Numbered from the stretch's first letter, positions 9,964 through 21,631 are shown. The stretch: DNA of 64,000 bases from Psychromonas aquimarina ATCC BAA-1526 (GCF_000428725.1 NZ_AUAM01000017.1:48072-112071), one strand, 5' to 3'. Numbers and translations are program-made. Notes: generated by a model not told the origin, from the letters alone.

Positions 9964-12900
9964 TATGGAACCAGCGGGCCGTTCTGCGGCTGATATTTAT
10001 TCATCTCTTCAAGTACTTCACTGTCCTGCAGCTTAACTTTCGCTTTCTGACTGGACAGCAGCTCCACTTTCGGGTTATCAATAGGGCCTTTTACAGAAAA
10101 ATCAACGCGTATCACAGTCTCAACTACCGGTTCAAACAGCTTAGACAACATCAGTACAGCAGCTCCGGTTAACGGATTAATAGCAAAAGCAGTTAATACC
10201 GGCAGGCTTGATGTCACCGCCGGACTGTAACTGATCTTATAGTTAGTATCAAAGTTAGGCAGATCAATCAGGCCTTCACCGGTAATTCTACCCGCTGAGC
10301 CGTTTAAATTAAAATCATCATTTTCAACAATACCGTCAGTGATATTGCCCGATAAGGTAAAGTCGTCAAAGTTAAACCCCTTGGAGAAAACATTATCAAA
10401 TTCCAGATTAAGGCTGCGCCGAATGCCGTCAAGACTGAAAATACTTAATAATCTGGCACCTTTATCACTTACCTCGGTAATTGAACCGTCTTTAAATTCA
10501 GCGGCAAAAGCCCCGTTTAATGAATCGAAATTGAACTCCCAGGGTGCACCTATCCAGTTAAACGCACCGTTAAGTTCAGCTTTCTGATAGACAACAGGAT
10601 TGACATAACCAAGGCGTTTAATGGGATTATTATTTTGATCTGCAATGCTGTCAATAATCACATTAGTACGGCGCTGATCCCAGATTCCCGATATGCTGGT
10701 AAATTCATTGTCACTGCCGATCTTTATATAATCAATATTAAGACGTTTTTTGCTGGGAAAAATATGCATGCTTAAAGGGGACAGATTGATATCACCAACA
10801 ATACACTCAACACACTCGGCAAAAACTTCCGGATAATCATTCATCAGATTAGTGCTTTGATATTGTTTTTTCATCGCTACGGATTCTTTATCAGCATTAA
10901 ACTTAGACAAATCCAGTTCCTGGAAATTAATTTTTTTAATATCCAGATCCACACGTACCGGCACCCCGAAGCGGTACTCAGCCGTTGTCTGCAAATTATC
11001 AGAGTAGATGTCAGCAGACCATTTGTCTTTATCATTAAGCGCCGTTATTTTCAGCCCGGCTAAAGGCTGCTCAAAAAACTGTGCATGCCTGATATCAACC
11101 TTAATTTCGTCAAGGGAAAATACAGCAGCACTTTCCTTATCTGCCTCAAAACTGCCCTGCTCATTTAATTCAAGCCACTTCTCATACCAGGGGGTTAAAT
11201 TCAACTTATCTAAATTAACCTTAACAATATGCTGATTCGTCTCTACAACAGACAAATCATCGCCGCCGATATTCACTGCTGAATAGGGAATCGTCGGGCT
11301 GTCGCCATGAAAGTCCATAGCCCCGGCAAGCACCAGCTTATCTTTAATTTTCGCTTTTATTTTAGCGTTATAGTCATCACCGGAGATCTGCACATCAGTC
11401 GGCCAGGACTGCAGTGCATTTTTATTAAACGGAGCAGGAAGGCCGCTTATCATACCTTGAGCTGCAGAATTAAAAGCAACATCAAATTCATAGCCGCCGG
11501 AAAAATTATATTCAAAATCAACACTGCCGTTCCAGTCTAAACTGCCCGATAAGCGTGCAGGCTGGAGCACGGTATGATAACCACTTAACGGCGCTAACTG
11601 CCATATACCGGCAATATCTGCATTAACCTGATAAGTTTCATCCTTTTCTTTACTGCTGAAAGAAAAATCTACCGGCTGTTCAAACAGCTGCGCATTTAAA
11701 CCTTGAGCAGTTAAATCTCCATTAATAAAACTGAACTTTCCATTTACCTCTTTTAAGGGCATGGTCAGCTCATCCGTTAAATGCAGGTTGATATCATTAT
11801 CCGTCAGGGTGATCTCGCCGACTGTCTGTTCAGACATAGTTTCACGGTTAAAGGGAATACTCAGCTGTAATTTCCCGCTCAGCTCATTCTGTACCTCAAT
11901 GATATTAAGAGCATTACCAACACTGTCTTTAAGTGGCGAGTTTTTTAAATAATCACTGATCTCCTGTGCATCATCACTAATATCAGCAGTAATAGTTAAA
12001 ATACCGTCAGGATTAAGGTGATCAATTTTTCCATCAAGTTTCTGTACTGTAATTTGACCTAATTGAGCCCGCCGGGCATGCATAGTTAACCAGTCATTTT
12101 CAAAGAGCAGATCTAAATCTAAATCGGTTAACCCCTGCCACTGCCCGTAAAAGTCATATTGTGCTTTGCGCACCGGCACCCAGGCTTGAAAAATACCATT
12201 ATGCTGTTCGTAGGGATAATTGCTAAAGGCGCCGTACCACAAGATCTTAGCCCCTTTCACCTGCCCTTTTTTAAGCGTCGGCTGAAGATAGTCGAAAACA
12301 TCATCACCCATGGCTTTAATCGGATAATAATGCTGTGCTTTTCCCGCATCATTAAGAGAGGCATAACTGTACAGGCTTAAAAAAGGACTTTGGTTTTGTG
12401 CTTTTTTATTGGGGAAAAACAGAGAGAACTGAGTTGTTGTATCAAGATCCTCGGTTTTTAATAAACTCTGCTCACTATATAATTTGAAACCTGTGTCGCT
12501 CTGCAGCCAGCGCAGATCCAGCAGACCTGATTTTACCGGCATAGGACGGCTGAACTGTCCGTCAAAATAGATCTTCTGTTTCGGCAGCTTAACGCTAAGC
12601 TCTCCTTGAGAAAGCCCGCCGGAAAGCTCAAGATGTGCATTACTCAGCCCGGGTATGCCGCCCTGCGGTCTGTTTTTAAATGCCTTTAAGCTTGTCTGAT
12701 AATTCAGGGTATTATCTTTATTTTTTACAAGACTCAAATCCTCTATCTGAGCATCCATATCAAATGCGCTTAAATAGGTAATCTGCTCGGTGCTTAAATC
12801 ACTTCCTAAAAGATAAAAGGGCAGCAGGTCAGCTAAATGCAGACTGCTGAAATCAAGGTAGGCACTCTCTCTTGTACCGTATCCGTTAATATTAAGCCCC

Positions 12901-13874
12901 TGCCATTTTTTCTGGTTGCGCTCAATATCAAGATCGTAGCTGTCCAGTAACCAGGTTTGTCCGTTGTTGGTCAGCTGCAGCAGGCCGCCGTTTAACTGCC
13001 AGTCATTGAAGTGCCTGGATTGTGACCAGGACAGCTGACTATTCTGCAGAGCAACCTGTATTTTATTAAAGTGGCTGGATTTGCCCAGAGAAAAGTCAGC
13101 CCAGGCTTCAAAACCTAACACAGCTTTTGCAATCCGTGCATCCGCATTAACCCTGTCTATTAGATAATCCGTAATATTAAGGTTATCTGCATCGACATAA
13201 AGCTGGCCGGAAAACTCCCGGTCTGCACTGCTTCTGTCCGGCTGCAGATCCACCACAAACTGTAAAGAATTATCCCCTAAACTATTCGGAAGTGAAGCCG
13301 CCCCCACGCCCTGGTGCAGTCCGCCTTTATTCAGCCAGCGCAGCGTCTCTATAACAATGGTTTTATCATTGCCCAGGTGATCTTTAAACTTAACCACACT
13401 GTCTTTAATAGAAAACTTATTCAGCTGCTGTAAAAATATTTTTTTCAGTGAATCAAGGGTCAGCAGCGACTGCTCTGACTTAGCTGTACTCTCACTGCCG
13501 GGTTTAACCGTTAACTGCGCTCCCTGCAGTGAAATGCGGTTAAATACCAGAGAGCTTTCTGTAATGGACTCCCAGAAATTAAGGTGCAGAAAAAGATGAT
13601 CCAGCTTCAGTACAAAGGGAAGGTCCGCGGAGTCCAGCAGCTCAATATTATTAAGCGTTAAAACCATACCGTCGAAATCAATACCAGCGGAGATATCTTC
13701 GACCGATAAATTAATATTGTATTCTTCGGCTAACCAGAGCGCAGCATCTTCCTTATAATCATCAATACTGATCAGGAAAATGCGTAATAAAGTTAAACAT
13801 AATGCGATGAGAAACAGTTTAAAGGCAACTAGTGCATAAATACGTTTCAGCCATCTGAAGGTAAAATGTTTCAA
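9963..13874 (-). CDS. yhdP: YhdP, AsmA-like envelope lipid-transport protein
   Basis: YhdP is a very large envelope protein, with TamB and YdbH one of three AsmA-like bridges thought to carry phospholipids to the outer membrane. The 1303-residue product has one N-terminal membrane anchor (about residues 14-36, LVAFKLFLIALCLTLLRIFLIS) followed by a long beta-rich periplasmic region. The C-terminal block GSAGRITGEGLIDLPNFDTNYKISYSP and FAINPLTGAAVLMLSKLF is characteristic of the family (DUF3971/AsmA_2). The start is TTG, one base after the rng stop. This is the only start that keeps the anchor complete and fits the coupled spacing. Length is close to E. coli YhdP (about 1266). Confidence 0.9.
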   Translation of the reverse strand: MKHFTFRWLKRIYALVAFKLFLIALCLTLLRIFLISIDDYKEDAALWLAEEYNINLSVEDISAGIDFDGMVLTLNNIELLDSADLPFVLKLDHLFLHLNFWESITESSLVFNRISLQGAQLTVKPGSESTAKSEQSLLTLDSLKKIFLQQLNKFSIKDSVVKFKDHLGNDKTIVIETLRWLNKGGLHQGVGAASLPNSLGDNSLQFVVDLQPDRSSADREFSGQLYVDADNLNITDYLIDRVNADARIAKAVLGFEAWADFSLGKSSHFNKIQVALQNSQLSWSQSRHFNDWQLNGGLLQLTNNGQTWLLDSYDLDIERNQKKWQGLNINGYGTRESAYLDFSSLHLADLLPFYLLGSDLSTEQITYLSAFDMDAQIEDLSLVKNKDNTLNYQTSLKAFKNRPQGGIPGLSNAHLELSGGLSQGELSVKLPKQKIYFDGQFSRPMPVKSGLLDLRWLQSDTGFKLYSEQSLLKTEDLDTTTQFSLFFPNKKAQNQSPFLSLYSYASLNDAGKAQHYYPIKAMGDDVFDYLQPTLKKGQVKGAKILWYGAFSNYPYEQHNGIFQAWVPVRKAQYDFYGQWQGLTDLDLDLLFENDWLTMHARRAQLGQITVQKLDGKIDHLNPDGILTITADISDDAQEISDYLKNSPLKDSVGNALNIIEVQNELSGKLQLSIPFNRETMSEQTVGEITLTDNDINLHLTDELTMPLKEVNGKFSFINGDLTAQGLNAQLFEQPVDFSFSSKEKDETYQVNADIAGIWQLAPLSGYHTVLQPARLSGSLDWNGSVDFEYNFSGGYEFDVAFNSAAQGMISGLPAPFNKNALQSWPTDVQISGDDYNAKIKAKIKDKLVLAGAMDFHGDSPTIPYSAVNIGGDDLSVVETNQHIVKVNLDKLNLTPWYEKWLELNEQGSFEADKESAAVFSLDEIKVDIRHAQFFEQPLAGLKITALNDKDKWSADIYSDNLQTTAEYRFGVPVRVDLDIKKINFQELDLSKFNADKESVAMKKQYQSTNLMNDYPEVFAECVECIVGDINLSPLSMHIFPSKKRLNIDYIKIGSDNEFTSISGIWDQRRTNVIIDSIADQNNNPIKRLGYVNPVVYQKAELNGAFNWIGAPWEFNFDSLNGAFAAEFKDGSITEVSDKGARLLSIFSLDGIRRSLNLEFDNVFSKGFNFDDFTLSGNITDGIVENDDFNLNGSAGRITGEGLIDLPNFDTNYKISYSPAVTSSLPVLTAFAINPLTGAAVLMLSKLFEPVVETVIRVDFSVKGPIDNPKVELLSSQKAKVKLQDSEVLEEMNKYQPQNGPLVP

Positions 13875-13875
13875 C

Positions 13876-15348
13876 TTACATCATAACCACGTCAAACTGC
13901 TCCTGCCCGTACATGGGCTCAGCATGAATTTCTACCTGCTTGGACATAAATAAAGTTAACTCTCCCAGGCTGTGAGATTCATCGCCCTGCAGCGCTTCTG
14001 CAACAGACGGCGAAGTATAAACAACAAAACGGTCAACATCATAAGCGCGGTTAACCCGCAGAATTTCCCGCAGCACTTCATAACAGACGGTTTCTACCGT
14101 TTTAACATAACCCCGTCCATGGCACTCTTCACAGGCACTACAGAAAATATGCTCAAGGCTTTCCTGAGTACGTTTACGGGTCATCTCGATTAACCCCAGA
14201 GGAGAAAAATCATTAATATGTGTTTTAACCCGATCTTTAGATAACGCCTGCTCTAAGCTGGTAAAAACACGACGTTTATGATCTGCTGATTTCATATCAA
14301 TAAAATCAAGAATAATAATACCGCCTAAATTGCGCAGCCGCAGCTGCCGTGCAATCGCCTGTGTTGCTTCAATATTGGTGTTAAAAATAGTTTCATCAAG
14401 ATTACGGTGGCCGACAAACGCGCCGGTATTAATATCAACCGTAGTCATCGCTTCGGTCTGGTCGATAATCAGATAACCGCCTGATTTCAGTTCAACTTTA
14501 CGTTCCAGCGCGCGCTGTACTTCATTTTCAACATCAAACAGATCAAAAATAGGACTTTCACCCGGGTAATACTCAATCTTATCTTCAAGTTCAGGTACAA
14601 ACTCATTGGTAAACTCTTTAAGCTGATTATAGGTAAGATTAGAGTCAATACGCACTCTGTCTATCTGAGTGCCGACAAAGTCGCGCAGGATTCTGAATGC
14701 TAATCCTAAATCCTGATAAAGCAGTTTATTTTTACTTTTGCTGCGCTGACGGCGGGTAAGTACCTTACGCCATACCCGCTGTAAAAAAGCGGCATCATGA
14801 ACCAGTTCATTTTCCGGCGCACCTTCGGCAGCTGTGCGGATAATATAACCGCCTAACTCATCCAGACAACCCTGGGTGATCGCTTTTAAACGGTCCCGCT
14901 CTTCGGCACTTTCAATACGCTGTGAAACACCAACATGCTCACTGCCCGGCATGAAAACAAGATAACGCGAAGGCACGGTAATATCAGTGGTTAAACGAGC
15001 ACCTTTAGTACCAAGCGGATCTTTAACCACCTGCACCATAATATCCTGTCCCTGGCGGACCAGTTCAGAAATATCAGCTACTTTAAACTGCGCTTTTTCT
15101 GTCTGCGCAACACATTCAGTATGCGGAACAATATCCGAGGCATGTAAAAAAGCGGCTTTTTCTAAACCAATATCTACAAAAGCAGCCTGCATACCCGGCA
15201 GTACCCGACAGACTTTACCTTTATAAATATTGCCGACAATACCTTTACTCGCCTGACGTTCGATATGTAGTTCTTGTAACACCCCGCCTTCGACCAGCGC
15301 CACACGCGTTTCTGTCGGGGTAATATTCATTAATAATTCAACGGACAT
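13876..15348 (-). CDS. rng: Ribonuclease G
   Basis: Endoribonuclease that trims the 5' end of 16S rRNA and turns over some mRNAs. An S1 domain sits at about residues 38-125 (GNIYKGKVCRVLPGMQAAFVDIG). The catalytic DNase-I-like domain carries TTVDINTGAFVG (first Asp near 303) and IIILDFIDMK (second Asp near 346). The zinc-link cysteines are CEECHGRG. The length of 490 matches RNase G, and the RNase E scaffold tail is absent. It lies between maf (98-base gap) and yhdP (1-base gap) as in other gammaproteobacteria. Confidence 0.96.
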   Translation of the reverse strand: MSVELLMNITPTETRVALVEGGVLQELHIERQASKGIVGNIYKGKVCRVLPGMQAAFVDIGLEKAAFLHASDIVPHTECVAQTEKAQFKVADISELVRQGQDIMVQVVKDPLGTKGARLTTDITVPSRYLVFMPGSEHVGVSQRIESAEERDRLKAITQGCLDELGGYIIRTAAEGAPENELVHDAAFLQRVWRKVLTRRQRSKSKNKLLYQDLGLAFRILRDFVGTQIDRVRIDSNLTYNQLKEFTNEFVPELEDKIEYYPGESPIFDLFDVENEVQRALERKVELKSGGYLIIDQTEAMTTVDINTGAFVGHRNLDETIFNTNIEATQAIARQLRLRNLGGIIILDFIDMKSADHKRRVFTSLEQALSKDRVKTHINDFSPLGLIEMTRKRTQESLEHIFCSACEECHGRGYVKTVETVCYEVLREILRVNRAYDVDRFVVYTSPSVAEALQGDESHSLGELTLFMSKQVEIHAEPMYGQEQFDVVMM

Positions 15349-15446
15349 TTGTAATTCCTTTAAAAGCTCTTTAATGAGCGGATCTGCCTGAATAATATAA
15401 GAGGCAGACTGCCCTGCTCTAATCTTTGTTAATACTCGCGTTTCAC

Positions 15447-16031
15447 TCAGCGAGCATTTTGCGGTGCTTGTAAAAATGCCTTAATCAGCTGATCAGTCTC
15501 ATACAGCGGCAGACCGACAACCGCACTGTAACTACCTTCAATCGCTGTTACAAATTTTCCACCGACACCTTGAATACCATAGCCGCCGGCCTTATCTAAA
15601 GGCTCGCCGGTTAACCAGTAATCACCTATTTCATTGTCGCTTAACACTTTGAAGCAAACGTCTGTCTTTACCAGAACATGTTGTGAGCGTAAATTATCGA
15701 CTAAAGCAACAGCAGTAAATACCTGATGTTTACGACCGGAAAGCAGCTGCATCATCTCTCTGGCATGACTTTCATTGCGGGGTTTTTCTAAAATATGCTG
15801 ATCAATAACCACTATCGTATCCGCACCTAATACCGGCCGGTCCTTAGGGCTGTTTACGAAACCGGCCTGCGCTTTCTGCAGCGCTAAACGCTCCACATAG
15901 CGCACTGCAGTTTCACCCGGGTTTATTTTCTCTTCAATCGATGCCTTAACTTGAGTAAAAGAGACACCAATCTGAGTTAATAGTTCAGAGCGTCTAGGCG
16001 AGTTAGAAGCAAGGTAAACAGCTGATTTCAT
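15447..16031 (-). CDS. maf: Maf/YhdE nucleoside-triphosphate pyrophosphatase
   Basis: House-cleaning pyrophosphatase of the Maf family; the YhdE branch hydrolyses dTTP/UTP and modified pyrimidine nucleotides. Diagnostic blocks are SNSPRRSELLTQIG at the N-terminus, RPVLGADTIVVID near 65-77, and DKAGGYGIQGVGGKFVTAIEGSYSAVVGLPL at the C-terminus. Length 194 is typical. The start is two bases from the mreD stop, so it is coupled to the shape operon. Confidence 0.94.
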   Translation of the reverse strand: MKSAVYLASNSPRRSELLTQIGVSFTQVKASIEEKINPGETAVRYVERLALQKAQAGFVNSPKDRPVLGADTIVVIDQHILEKPRNESHAREMMQLLSGRKHQVFTAVALVDNLRSQHVLVKTDVCFKVLSDNEIGDYWLTGEPLDKAGGYGIQGVGGKFVTAIEGSYSAVVGLPLYETDQLIKAFLQAPQNAR

Positions 16032-16033
16032 AT

Positions 16034-16516
16034 TTATGCGACCTTAAAACGAATGCGAATAAACCGCAGAAACAAAAAGAACCAGGGCCAGATTAACATC
16101 GAAGTAAAAATTGACCAGAAGTAATGGCTGTGCAGCACAATATCCTGCAGGCTTGATGCAATCCAGTACAGCACTAACTTCGCCAGCAGAATAAATCCTC
16201 CTGCTAACAGTGTTGTCTGCACCAGTGTGAAATAACGAATACGCTGGTAATTAATACTCACCAGATAAGCCAGAACCGAAAATAACAGAGCATGCATACC
16301 CAGCGTTGAACCTAATAACAGATCCAGCAGCAGACCTAAGACAAAAGCGTGACCAATACTCACCCGGTGAGGCAAAGCTAATACCCAGTAAAAGAGCAGC
16401 AGGATCATCCAGTCCGGACGAAAAGCATTAAGTATAATCGGAAGCGGAAAAATGGCACAAATTAAACCAAGAAAAAATGTCAGGTAGATAACCCGGTAAC
16501 TACTCAGGACTGACAT
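16034..16516 (-). CDS. mreD: Rod shape-determining protein MreD
   Basis: Polytopic inner-membrane component of the elongasome; 160 residues with about five hydrophobic segments. The family block FRPDWMILLLFYWVLALPHRVSIGHAFVLGLLLDLLLGSTLGMHAL is clear. The open frame reaches 16570, but ATG at 16516 (MSVLSSYRVIY) has a GGAG ribosome site nine bases upstream and matches homologue length. It therefore overlaps the end of mreC by 17 bases, which indicates translational coupling. Confidence 0.93.
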   Translation of the reverse strand: MSVLSSYRVIYLTFFLGLICAIFPLPIILNAFRPDWMILLLFYWVLALPHRVSIGHAFVLGLLLDLLLGSTLGMHALLFSVLAYLVSINYQRIRYFTLVQTTLLAGGFILLAKLVLYWIASSLQDIVLHSHYFWSIFTSMLIWPWFFLFLRFIRIRFKVA

Positions 16517-17381
16517 CTTCTGACTCCGGCGGGGTAAGCGATAAATCAGACTCGTTATATTGATGATCATTCCATAACAGCAGCAGGTAGCGGCTTCTGT
16601 CCAGTTTTGCTACGGGTGTTGCCGTCACCTCAGCGTACAACGCACCTTCCTGATAGTTAAAGCGGCTGACAGTTGCAACCGGATAACCTGCCGGGAAACG
16701 CCCTCCCAGACCAGAGGTAACCAGCAGATCCCCCTCCTGCAGATCGGCATTACTCTGCACAAAGGGAACATTAAGTTTATTCCATGCGCCGCTGCCGTGA
16801 ACAATGGCGGTCACATCATTGCGCTGCACCCGTACTGGAATACCGTGGCTTGCATCAACAATTAACAGTACCCGGCTGGTTGTACTGCCGACCTGCGAAA
16901 CCTGGCCGACAACGCCCTCTTCATTGATCACCGGCTGCCCGAGATAAACACCGTCAAGCGCACCTTTATTAATTAACAGCTGATGAGTAAAGGGATCGGA
17001 ACGCAGACTCATCACCTCGGTGATCATGCGTTTATTGGTAAAACTGCGCTGTGAGTTCAGCAGCTCACGCAGTTGTTTGTTTTCATTCTGCAGCTGAGTA
17101 AGTAATAAGCGATCCGCTTTAAGGTGCAGATTGTCTTTTTCCAGCTGCTGATTACGTTCTTTTAAAGCGTCCCGGGTCATCAGATTGTCAGCTAAGGTGC
17201 TGAACAGTTTCTGCGGTGCATCAGCAATATACTGCAGAGGACTAACCAGTGAATTAAGATAAATACGCGATGAGGCAAAAAGATTAAACTGACTGTCAGC
17301 TAAAAGCAGAATAAGCGAAAGCGCTATCACTATGGATAGCCTTAATAAAAAAGAGGGACCGCGCGTAAAAATTGGTTTCAT
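16500..17381 (-). CDS. mreC: Rod shape-determining protein MreC
   Basis: Bitopic membrane protein linking MreB filaments to PBP2/RodA. TM at about residues 13-33, then a coiled coil (about 65-108, KERNQQLEKDNLHLKADRLL). The periplasmic beta domain carries VMSLRSDPFTHQLLINKGALDGVYLGQPVINEEGVVGQV and DLLVTSGLGGRFPAGYPVATV. Length 293 and position after mreB are canonical. A terminator-like hairpin between mreB and mreC suggests that expression is stepped down after mreB. Confidence 0.95.
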   Translation of the reverse strand: MKPIFTRGPSFLLRLSIVIALSLILLLADSQFNLFASSRIYLNSLVSPLQYIADAPQKLFSTLADNLMTRDALKERNQQLEKDNLHLKADRLLLTQLQNENKQLRELLNSQRSFTNKRMITEVMSLRSDPFTHQLLINKGALDGVYLGQPVINEEGVVGQVSQVGSTTSRVLLIVDASHGIPVRVQRNDVTAIVHGSGAWNKLNVPFVQSNADLQEGDLLVTSGLGGRFPAGYPVATVSRFNYQEGALYAEVTATPVAKLDRSRYLLLLWNDHQYNESDLSLTPPESEDVSPE

Positions 17382-17490
17382 TGTTACCGATCAAATAAGA
17401 ACAGGCTGCTGGTAATCACTGACGATAAAGCAGTCAGATTGATTTGATAAACTCTTATGCAGCGGTTTAAAAAAATATCACATCTGAAAA

Positions 17491-17508
17491 AGCCTGCGTC
17501 GGCAGGCT
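17491..17508 (-). terminator. Hairpin between mreB and mreC
   Basis: Stem AGCCTGC/GCAGGCT, loop GTCG, followed on the minus strand by TTTTTC. It probably acts as a partial terminator, letting mreB be expressed above mreCD as in other gammaproteobacteria. Whether readthrough occurs is inference. Confidence 0.7.
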
Positions 17509-17588
17509 ATATATTAATGCACCAGGTCTAATTGCAAAATTAATCCGGCAGACGCAGTAAATAAAGCATTCAGCTGCTGTAAGCGCAG

Positions 17589-18650
<1,062 letters not shown>

Positions 18651-18890
18651 CTAAAAATAATTAATTAAGAAACGTACTCTATCAACACACCTAAACTTCA
18701 TCAAGGAAAGAAAGTGAATAGCATCAGTAATAGTCGGTTTACTTCAATTCTTTAGCTGGCGGCGCATAGAAAACCAGCAATAAGCCCGGTTATTTTACAA
18801 AATGAACAAAGAATAAATTTCCCCCCCCAAAATCGACGCACTGATTACAGTTACCGGCAGCGCTAGAGTATGCACATATCAGTAGAAAAA

Positions 18891-19118
18891 TTAAGACTTG
18901 TCTTTTTGAAAAAACAGCAGCGTTAAGTAGATTTTACTGGGAATCAGAAGCAGCAGACCGGCACCGATAATTAAAGCAATCAGCAGCACGCCGTCAGATC
19001 CCATGGTTACGCTGATATTTGTAAAACTCGCCAGACAAACACCTAAAATAAGCAGCAATATTCCCAGCAGCATACACAGGGTCATCACTCTATTAATCAA
19101 TGCGGCCGTTAGCTTCAT
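18891..19118 (-). CDS. Small two-helix membrane protein, unknown function
   Basis: 75 residues with two strong hydrophobic segments (about 11-31 and 43-63) and a basic C-terminal tail (LFFQKDKS). I do not recognise a family. The start is supported by AAGGGA eight to nine bases upstream of ATG at 19118. It lies between aroA, which ends in its own terminator, and mreB, so it should have its own promoter or depend on readthrough. The hydropathy pattern and ribosome site argue that it is real. Confidence 0.6.
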   Translation of the reverse strand: MKLTAALINRVMTLCMLLGILLLILGVCLASFTNISVTMGSDGVLLIALIIGAGLLLLIPSKIYLTLLFFQKDKS

Positions 19119-19150
19119 TGTGATCCCTTCAGTAAGTGCTTAAACAAAAA

Positions 19151-19170
19151 AGCCTTCCACAGGGAAGGCT
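19151..19170 (-). terminator. aroA terminator
   Basis: Stem AGCCTTCC/GGAAGGCT, loop ACAG, followed on the minus strand by TTTTTTG. It lies 19 bases past the aroA stop. Confidence 0.88.
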
Positions 19171-19188
19171 TTAAAATAACAGACAGAA

Positions 19189-20481
19189 TTACAAACTAAC
19201 TGAGTCTAACTTTTCAAAATAATCAGGGAAAGTTTTAGAAGTACACTTAGGATCGTTAATTGTTACCGGCGTATCACTTAATGCCACTAACGAGAAACAC
19301 ATTGCCATACGGTGATCATCATAGGTATCAATAGCAGCATGATTAAGCTTAGCGGGTGCTGTTACTTCGATAAAATCGTGACCTTCTACAACCGTTGCGC
19401 CGACTTTACGCAGCTCTGTCGCCATGGCAAATAAACGGTCAGTTTCTTTTACACGCCAGTTATAAACATTACGAATAATAGTTGTGCCCTGTGCAAACAG
19501 AGCGGCTACAGCAATAGTCATAGCGGCATCCGGAATATGGTTCATATCCATATCAATCGCTTTAAGTTCGCCTTTAGAAGCTTTGATAAAGTCATCACCC
19601 CATTCAATTTTAGCGCCCATCGCTTCCAGAGCGTCTGCAAACTGAATATCACCCTGCACCGATTTTCTGCCGATGCCGGTCACTTTAATACTGCCGCCGC
19701 CGATTGCGCCGGCAGCTAAAAAGTAGGAAGCCGATGAAGCATCGCCCTCAACCAGGTAACTGCCGGGAGCAGTGTAAGTTTGGCCACCGCGGATCACAAA
19801 CTTCTGGTATTCACCATTTTCATTATCAACCTCGATGCCGAAATCCTGCATAATCTGCAGAGTGATTTTGATATACGGTTTAGAAACCAGTTCACCGATT
19901 ATTTCAATAGTTGTGTCCTGCGCAGCCATAGGTGCCGACATTAAAAATGCCGTTAAAAACTGGCTTGATACACTGCCGTCAATCTCAATTTTTCCGCCTT
20001 TAAGGCCGGTACCTTTAATTTTAAGCGGCGGATAGTTTTCATCCTGCAGATAAGTAACATCAGCACCAGCCTGCTGCAGCGCATCAACTAAACTGCCGAT
20101 TGGGCGCTCAAACATACGCGGCTCGCCGGTTAAAACGTATTCCCCCTGACCGAGACAAAGCGCGGCGCAAAGCGGACGCATGGCCGTACCGGCATTACCT
20201 AAGAACAGTTCCAGAGAACCAAGCTCGGCGGTATTAAATGCCCTGCCTAAGCCTTCAACAACACATTGTTTTTTATCATCGCTAAGCTGATAGTTAACAC
20301 CTAATTTTTTTAAAGCGTTTAACATATGACGAATATCGTCACTGTCCAGCAGATTAGTTAAAGTTGTTGTGCCTTTCGCTAAAGCAGCCAGCAATAGTGC
20401 GCGGTTAGAAAGACTTTTTGAACCTGGTAGATTGATTTCACCTTCAACTTTAGCAATCGGGTTTAATAATAACTGTTCCAT
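19189..20481 (-). CDS. aroA: 3-phosphoshikimate 1-carboxyvinyltransferase (EPSP synthase)
   Basis: Sixth step of the shikimate pathway: PEP + shikimate-3-P to EPSP. Family motifs: [33 protein letters not shown] (PEP-binding loop with the class I Gly-Thr-Ala-Met-Arg-Pro order), [41 protein letters not shown] and [11 protein letters not shown]. Length 430 matches the class I enzyme of E. coli (427). It follows hisC by 46 bases and closes the serC-hisC-aroA block. Confidence 0.98.
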   Translation of the reverse strand: MEQLLLNPIAKVEGEINLPGSKSLSNRALLLAALAKGTTTLTNLLDSDDIRHMLNALKKLGVNYQLSDDKKQCVVEGLGRAFNTAELGSLELFLGNAGTAMRPLCAALCLGQGEYVLTGEPRMFERPIGSLVDALQQAGADVTYLQDENYPPLKIKGTGLKGGKIEIDGSVSSQFLTAFLMSAPMAAQDTTIEIIGELVSKPYIKITLQIMQDFGIEVDNENGEYQKFVIRGGQTYTAPGSYLVEGDASSASYFLAAGAIGGGSIKVTGIGRKSVQGDIQFADALEAMGAKIEWGDDFIKASKGELKAIDMDMNHIPDAAMTIAVAALFAQGTTIIRNVYNWRVKETDRLFAMATELRKVGATVVEGHDFIEVTAPAKLNHAAIDTYDDHRMAMCFSLVALSDTPVTINDPKCTSKTFPDYFEKLDSVSL

Positions 20482-20527
20482 AATATTCTCTATTTCTCTG
20501 ACTTAATAACAACATTAATAATATTTA

Positions 20528-21631
20528 CTACAAATCCAGCACTTTAATCAGCGCCTCTTTAAAACGCTGATTTTCAGCCTGTGTACCGATACTGATACGC
20601 AGGTGCTGCGGTAAACCATAACCGCTGATCGGGCGTACAATAACTCCCTCACGCAATAGATCCTGATAAACCTTATCACCAGACGTACCAACATTAACAG
20701 TAATAAAATTACCCATAGATGGAATATACTCAAGGCCGTTTTCACTGAAAAACGTACTTAAATCGGCCATACCGGCATTATTTAAGCTGATACTCTGCTC
20801 AAGGTATTTTTCATCCTGGAGAATAGTCTGCGCAGCTTTTAATGCCAGGGCATTACAGTTAAACGGCTGACGTACACGGTTTAAAATATCCGCGATCTGT
20901 GGATTTGAAATCGAGTAACCGACACGCAGCCCGGCTAAGCCGTAAGCCTTTGAAAACGTACGCGAAACAATCAGATTTGGAAACTTTTTAATCCAGGCAA
21001 CGGCATTACCGCGGCGGTCTGAAGGAGCATATTCAAAATAGGCTTCATCTAATACCACTAAAACATGTTCAGGTATTTTAGCCAGAAAAGACTGTATCTC
21101 ATCCTGCTCTAGGAATGTACCGGTTGGATTATTCGGGTTAGCAATAAAAATCAGTGCAGTTTTATCCGTAACAGCATCAGCCATGGCATCTAAATCATGA
21201 CCATAATCCTTTGCCGGCACAACAACCGCAGACGCGCCGATCGCCTGGGTAACCAGCGGATATACCACAAAAGCATGCTGTGCAAAAATAACCTCATTAT
21301 CACAACTGACAAACGCACGGGCAATCAGCTCAAGCAGATCATTCGAACCATTACCTAAGGTAATCTGGTTTAAATCAACAGAATATTTTTCCGCAAGCGC
21401 CTGTTTCAGATAATAACCGTTAGCATCAGGATAACGTGTTAACTCACTTAACTCTTTCTGCACAGCGTCTTTTACTGACTGACTTAAACCCAGCGGATTT
21501 TCATTTGAAGCCAGCTTTACAATATTACTGATGCCAAGCTCACGCTCTAACTCGTCAGTGGGTTTACCCGCCTGATAAGGATGGAGCTTCTGTACACCAT
21601 GATTAGCAATTGTTAAAAAATCACAACTCAT
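20528..21631 (-). CDS. hisC: Histidinol-phosphate aminotransferase
   Basis: PLP enzyme of fold type I, subgroup I-beta. The PLP lysine is in SRTFSKAYGLAGLRVGY. Other blocks are KLASNENPLGLS, GNGSNDLLELIARAF and NPNNPTGTF with VLDEAYFEYA. Length 367. It stands outside a his operon, next to serC and aroA. Such stand-alone HisC2 enzymes can also act on aromatic amino-acid precursors, and the aroA neighbour is consistent with that dual role (inference). Confidence 0.92.
   Translation of the reverse strand: MSCDFLTIANHGVQKLHPYQAGKPTDELERELGISNIVKLASNENPLGLSQSVKDAVQKELSELTRYPDANGYYLKQALAEKYSVDLNQITLGNGSNDLLELIARAFVSCDNEVIFAQHAFVVYPLVTQAIGASAVVVPAKDYGHDLDAMADAVTDKTALIFIANPNNPTGTFLEQDEIQSFLAKIPEHVLVVLDEAYFEYAPSDRRGNAVAWIKKFPNLIVSRTFSKAYGLAGLRVGYSISNPQIADILNRVRQPFNCNALALKAAQTILQDEKYLEQSISLNNAGMADLSTFFSENGLEYIPSMGNFITVNVGTSGDKVYQDLLREGVIVRPISGYGLPQHLRISIGTQAENQRFKEALIKVLDL

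Noticed and set aside
10339..12380. Several plus-strand ORFs opposite yhdP
   Set aside because: They are shadow frames of a 1303-codon gene with clear family motifs; none has independent support.
18821..18828. C8 tract upstream of mreB as a phase-variation switch
   Set aside because: It is about 190 bases from the start codon of an essential gene and not at a recognisable promoter spacing; no support.
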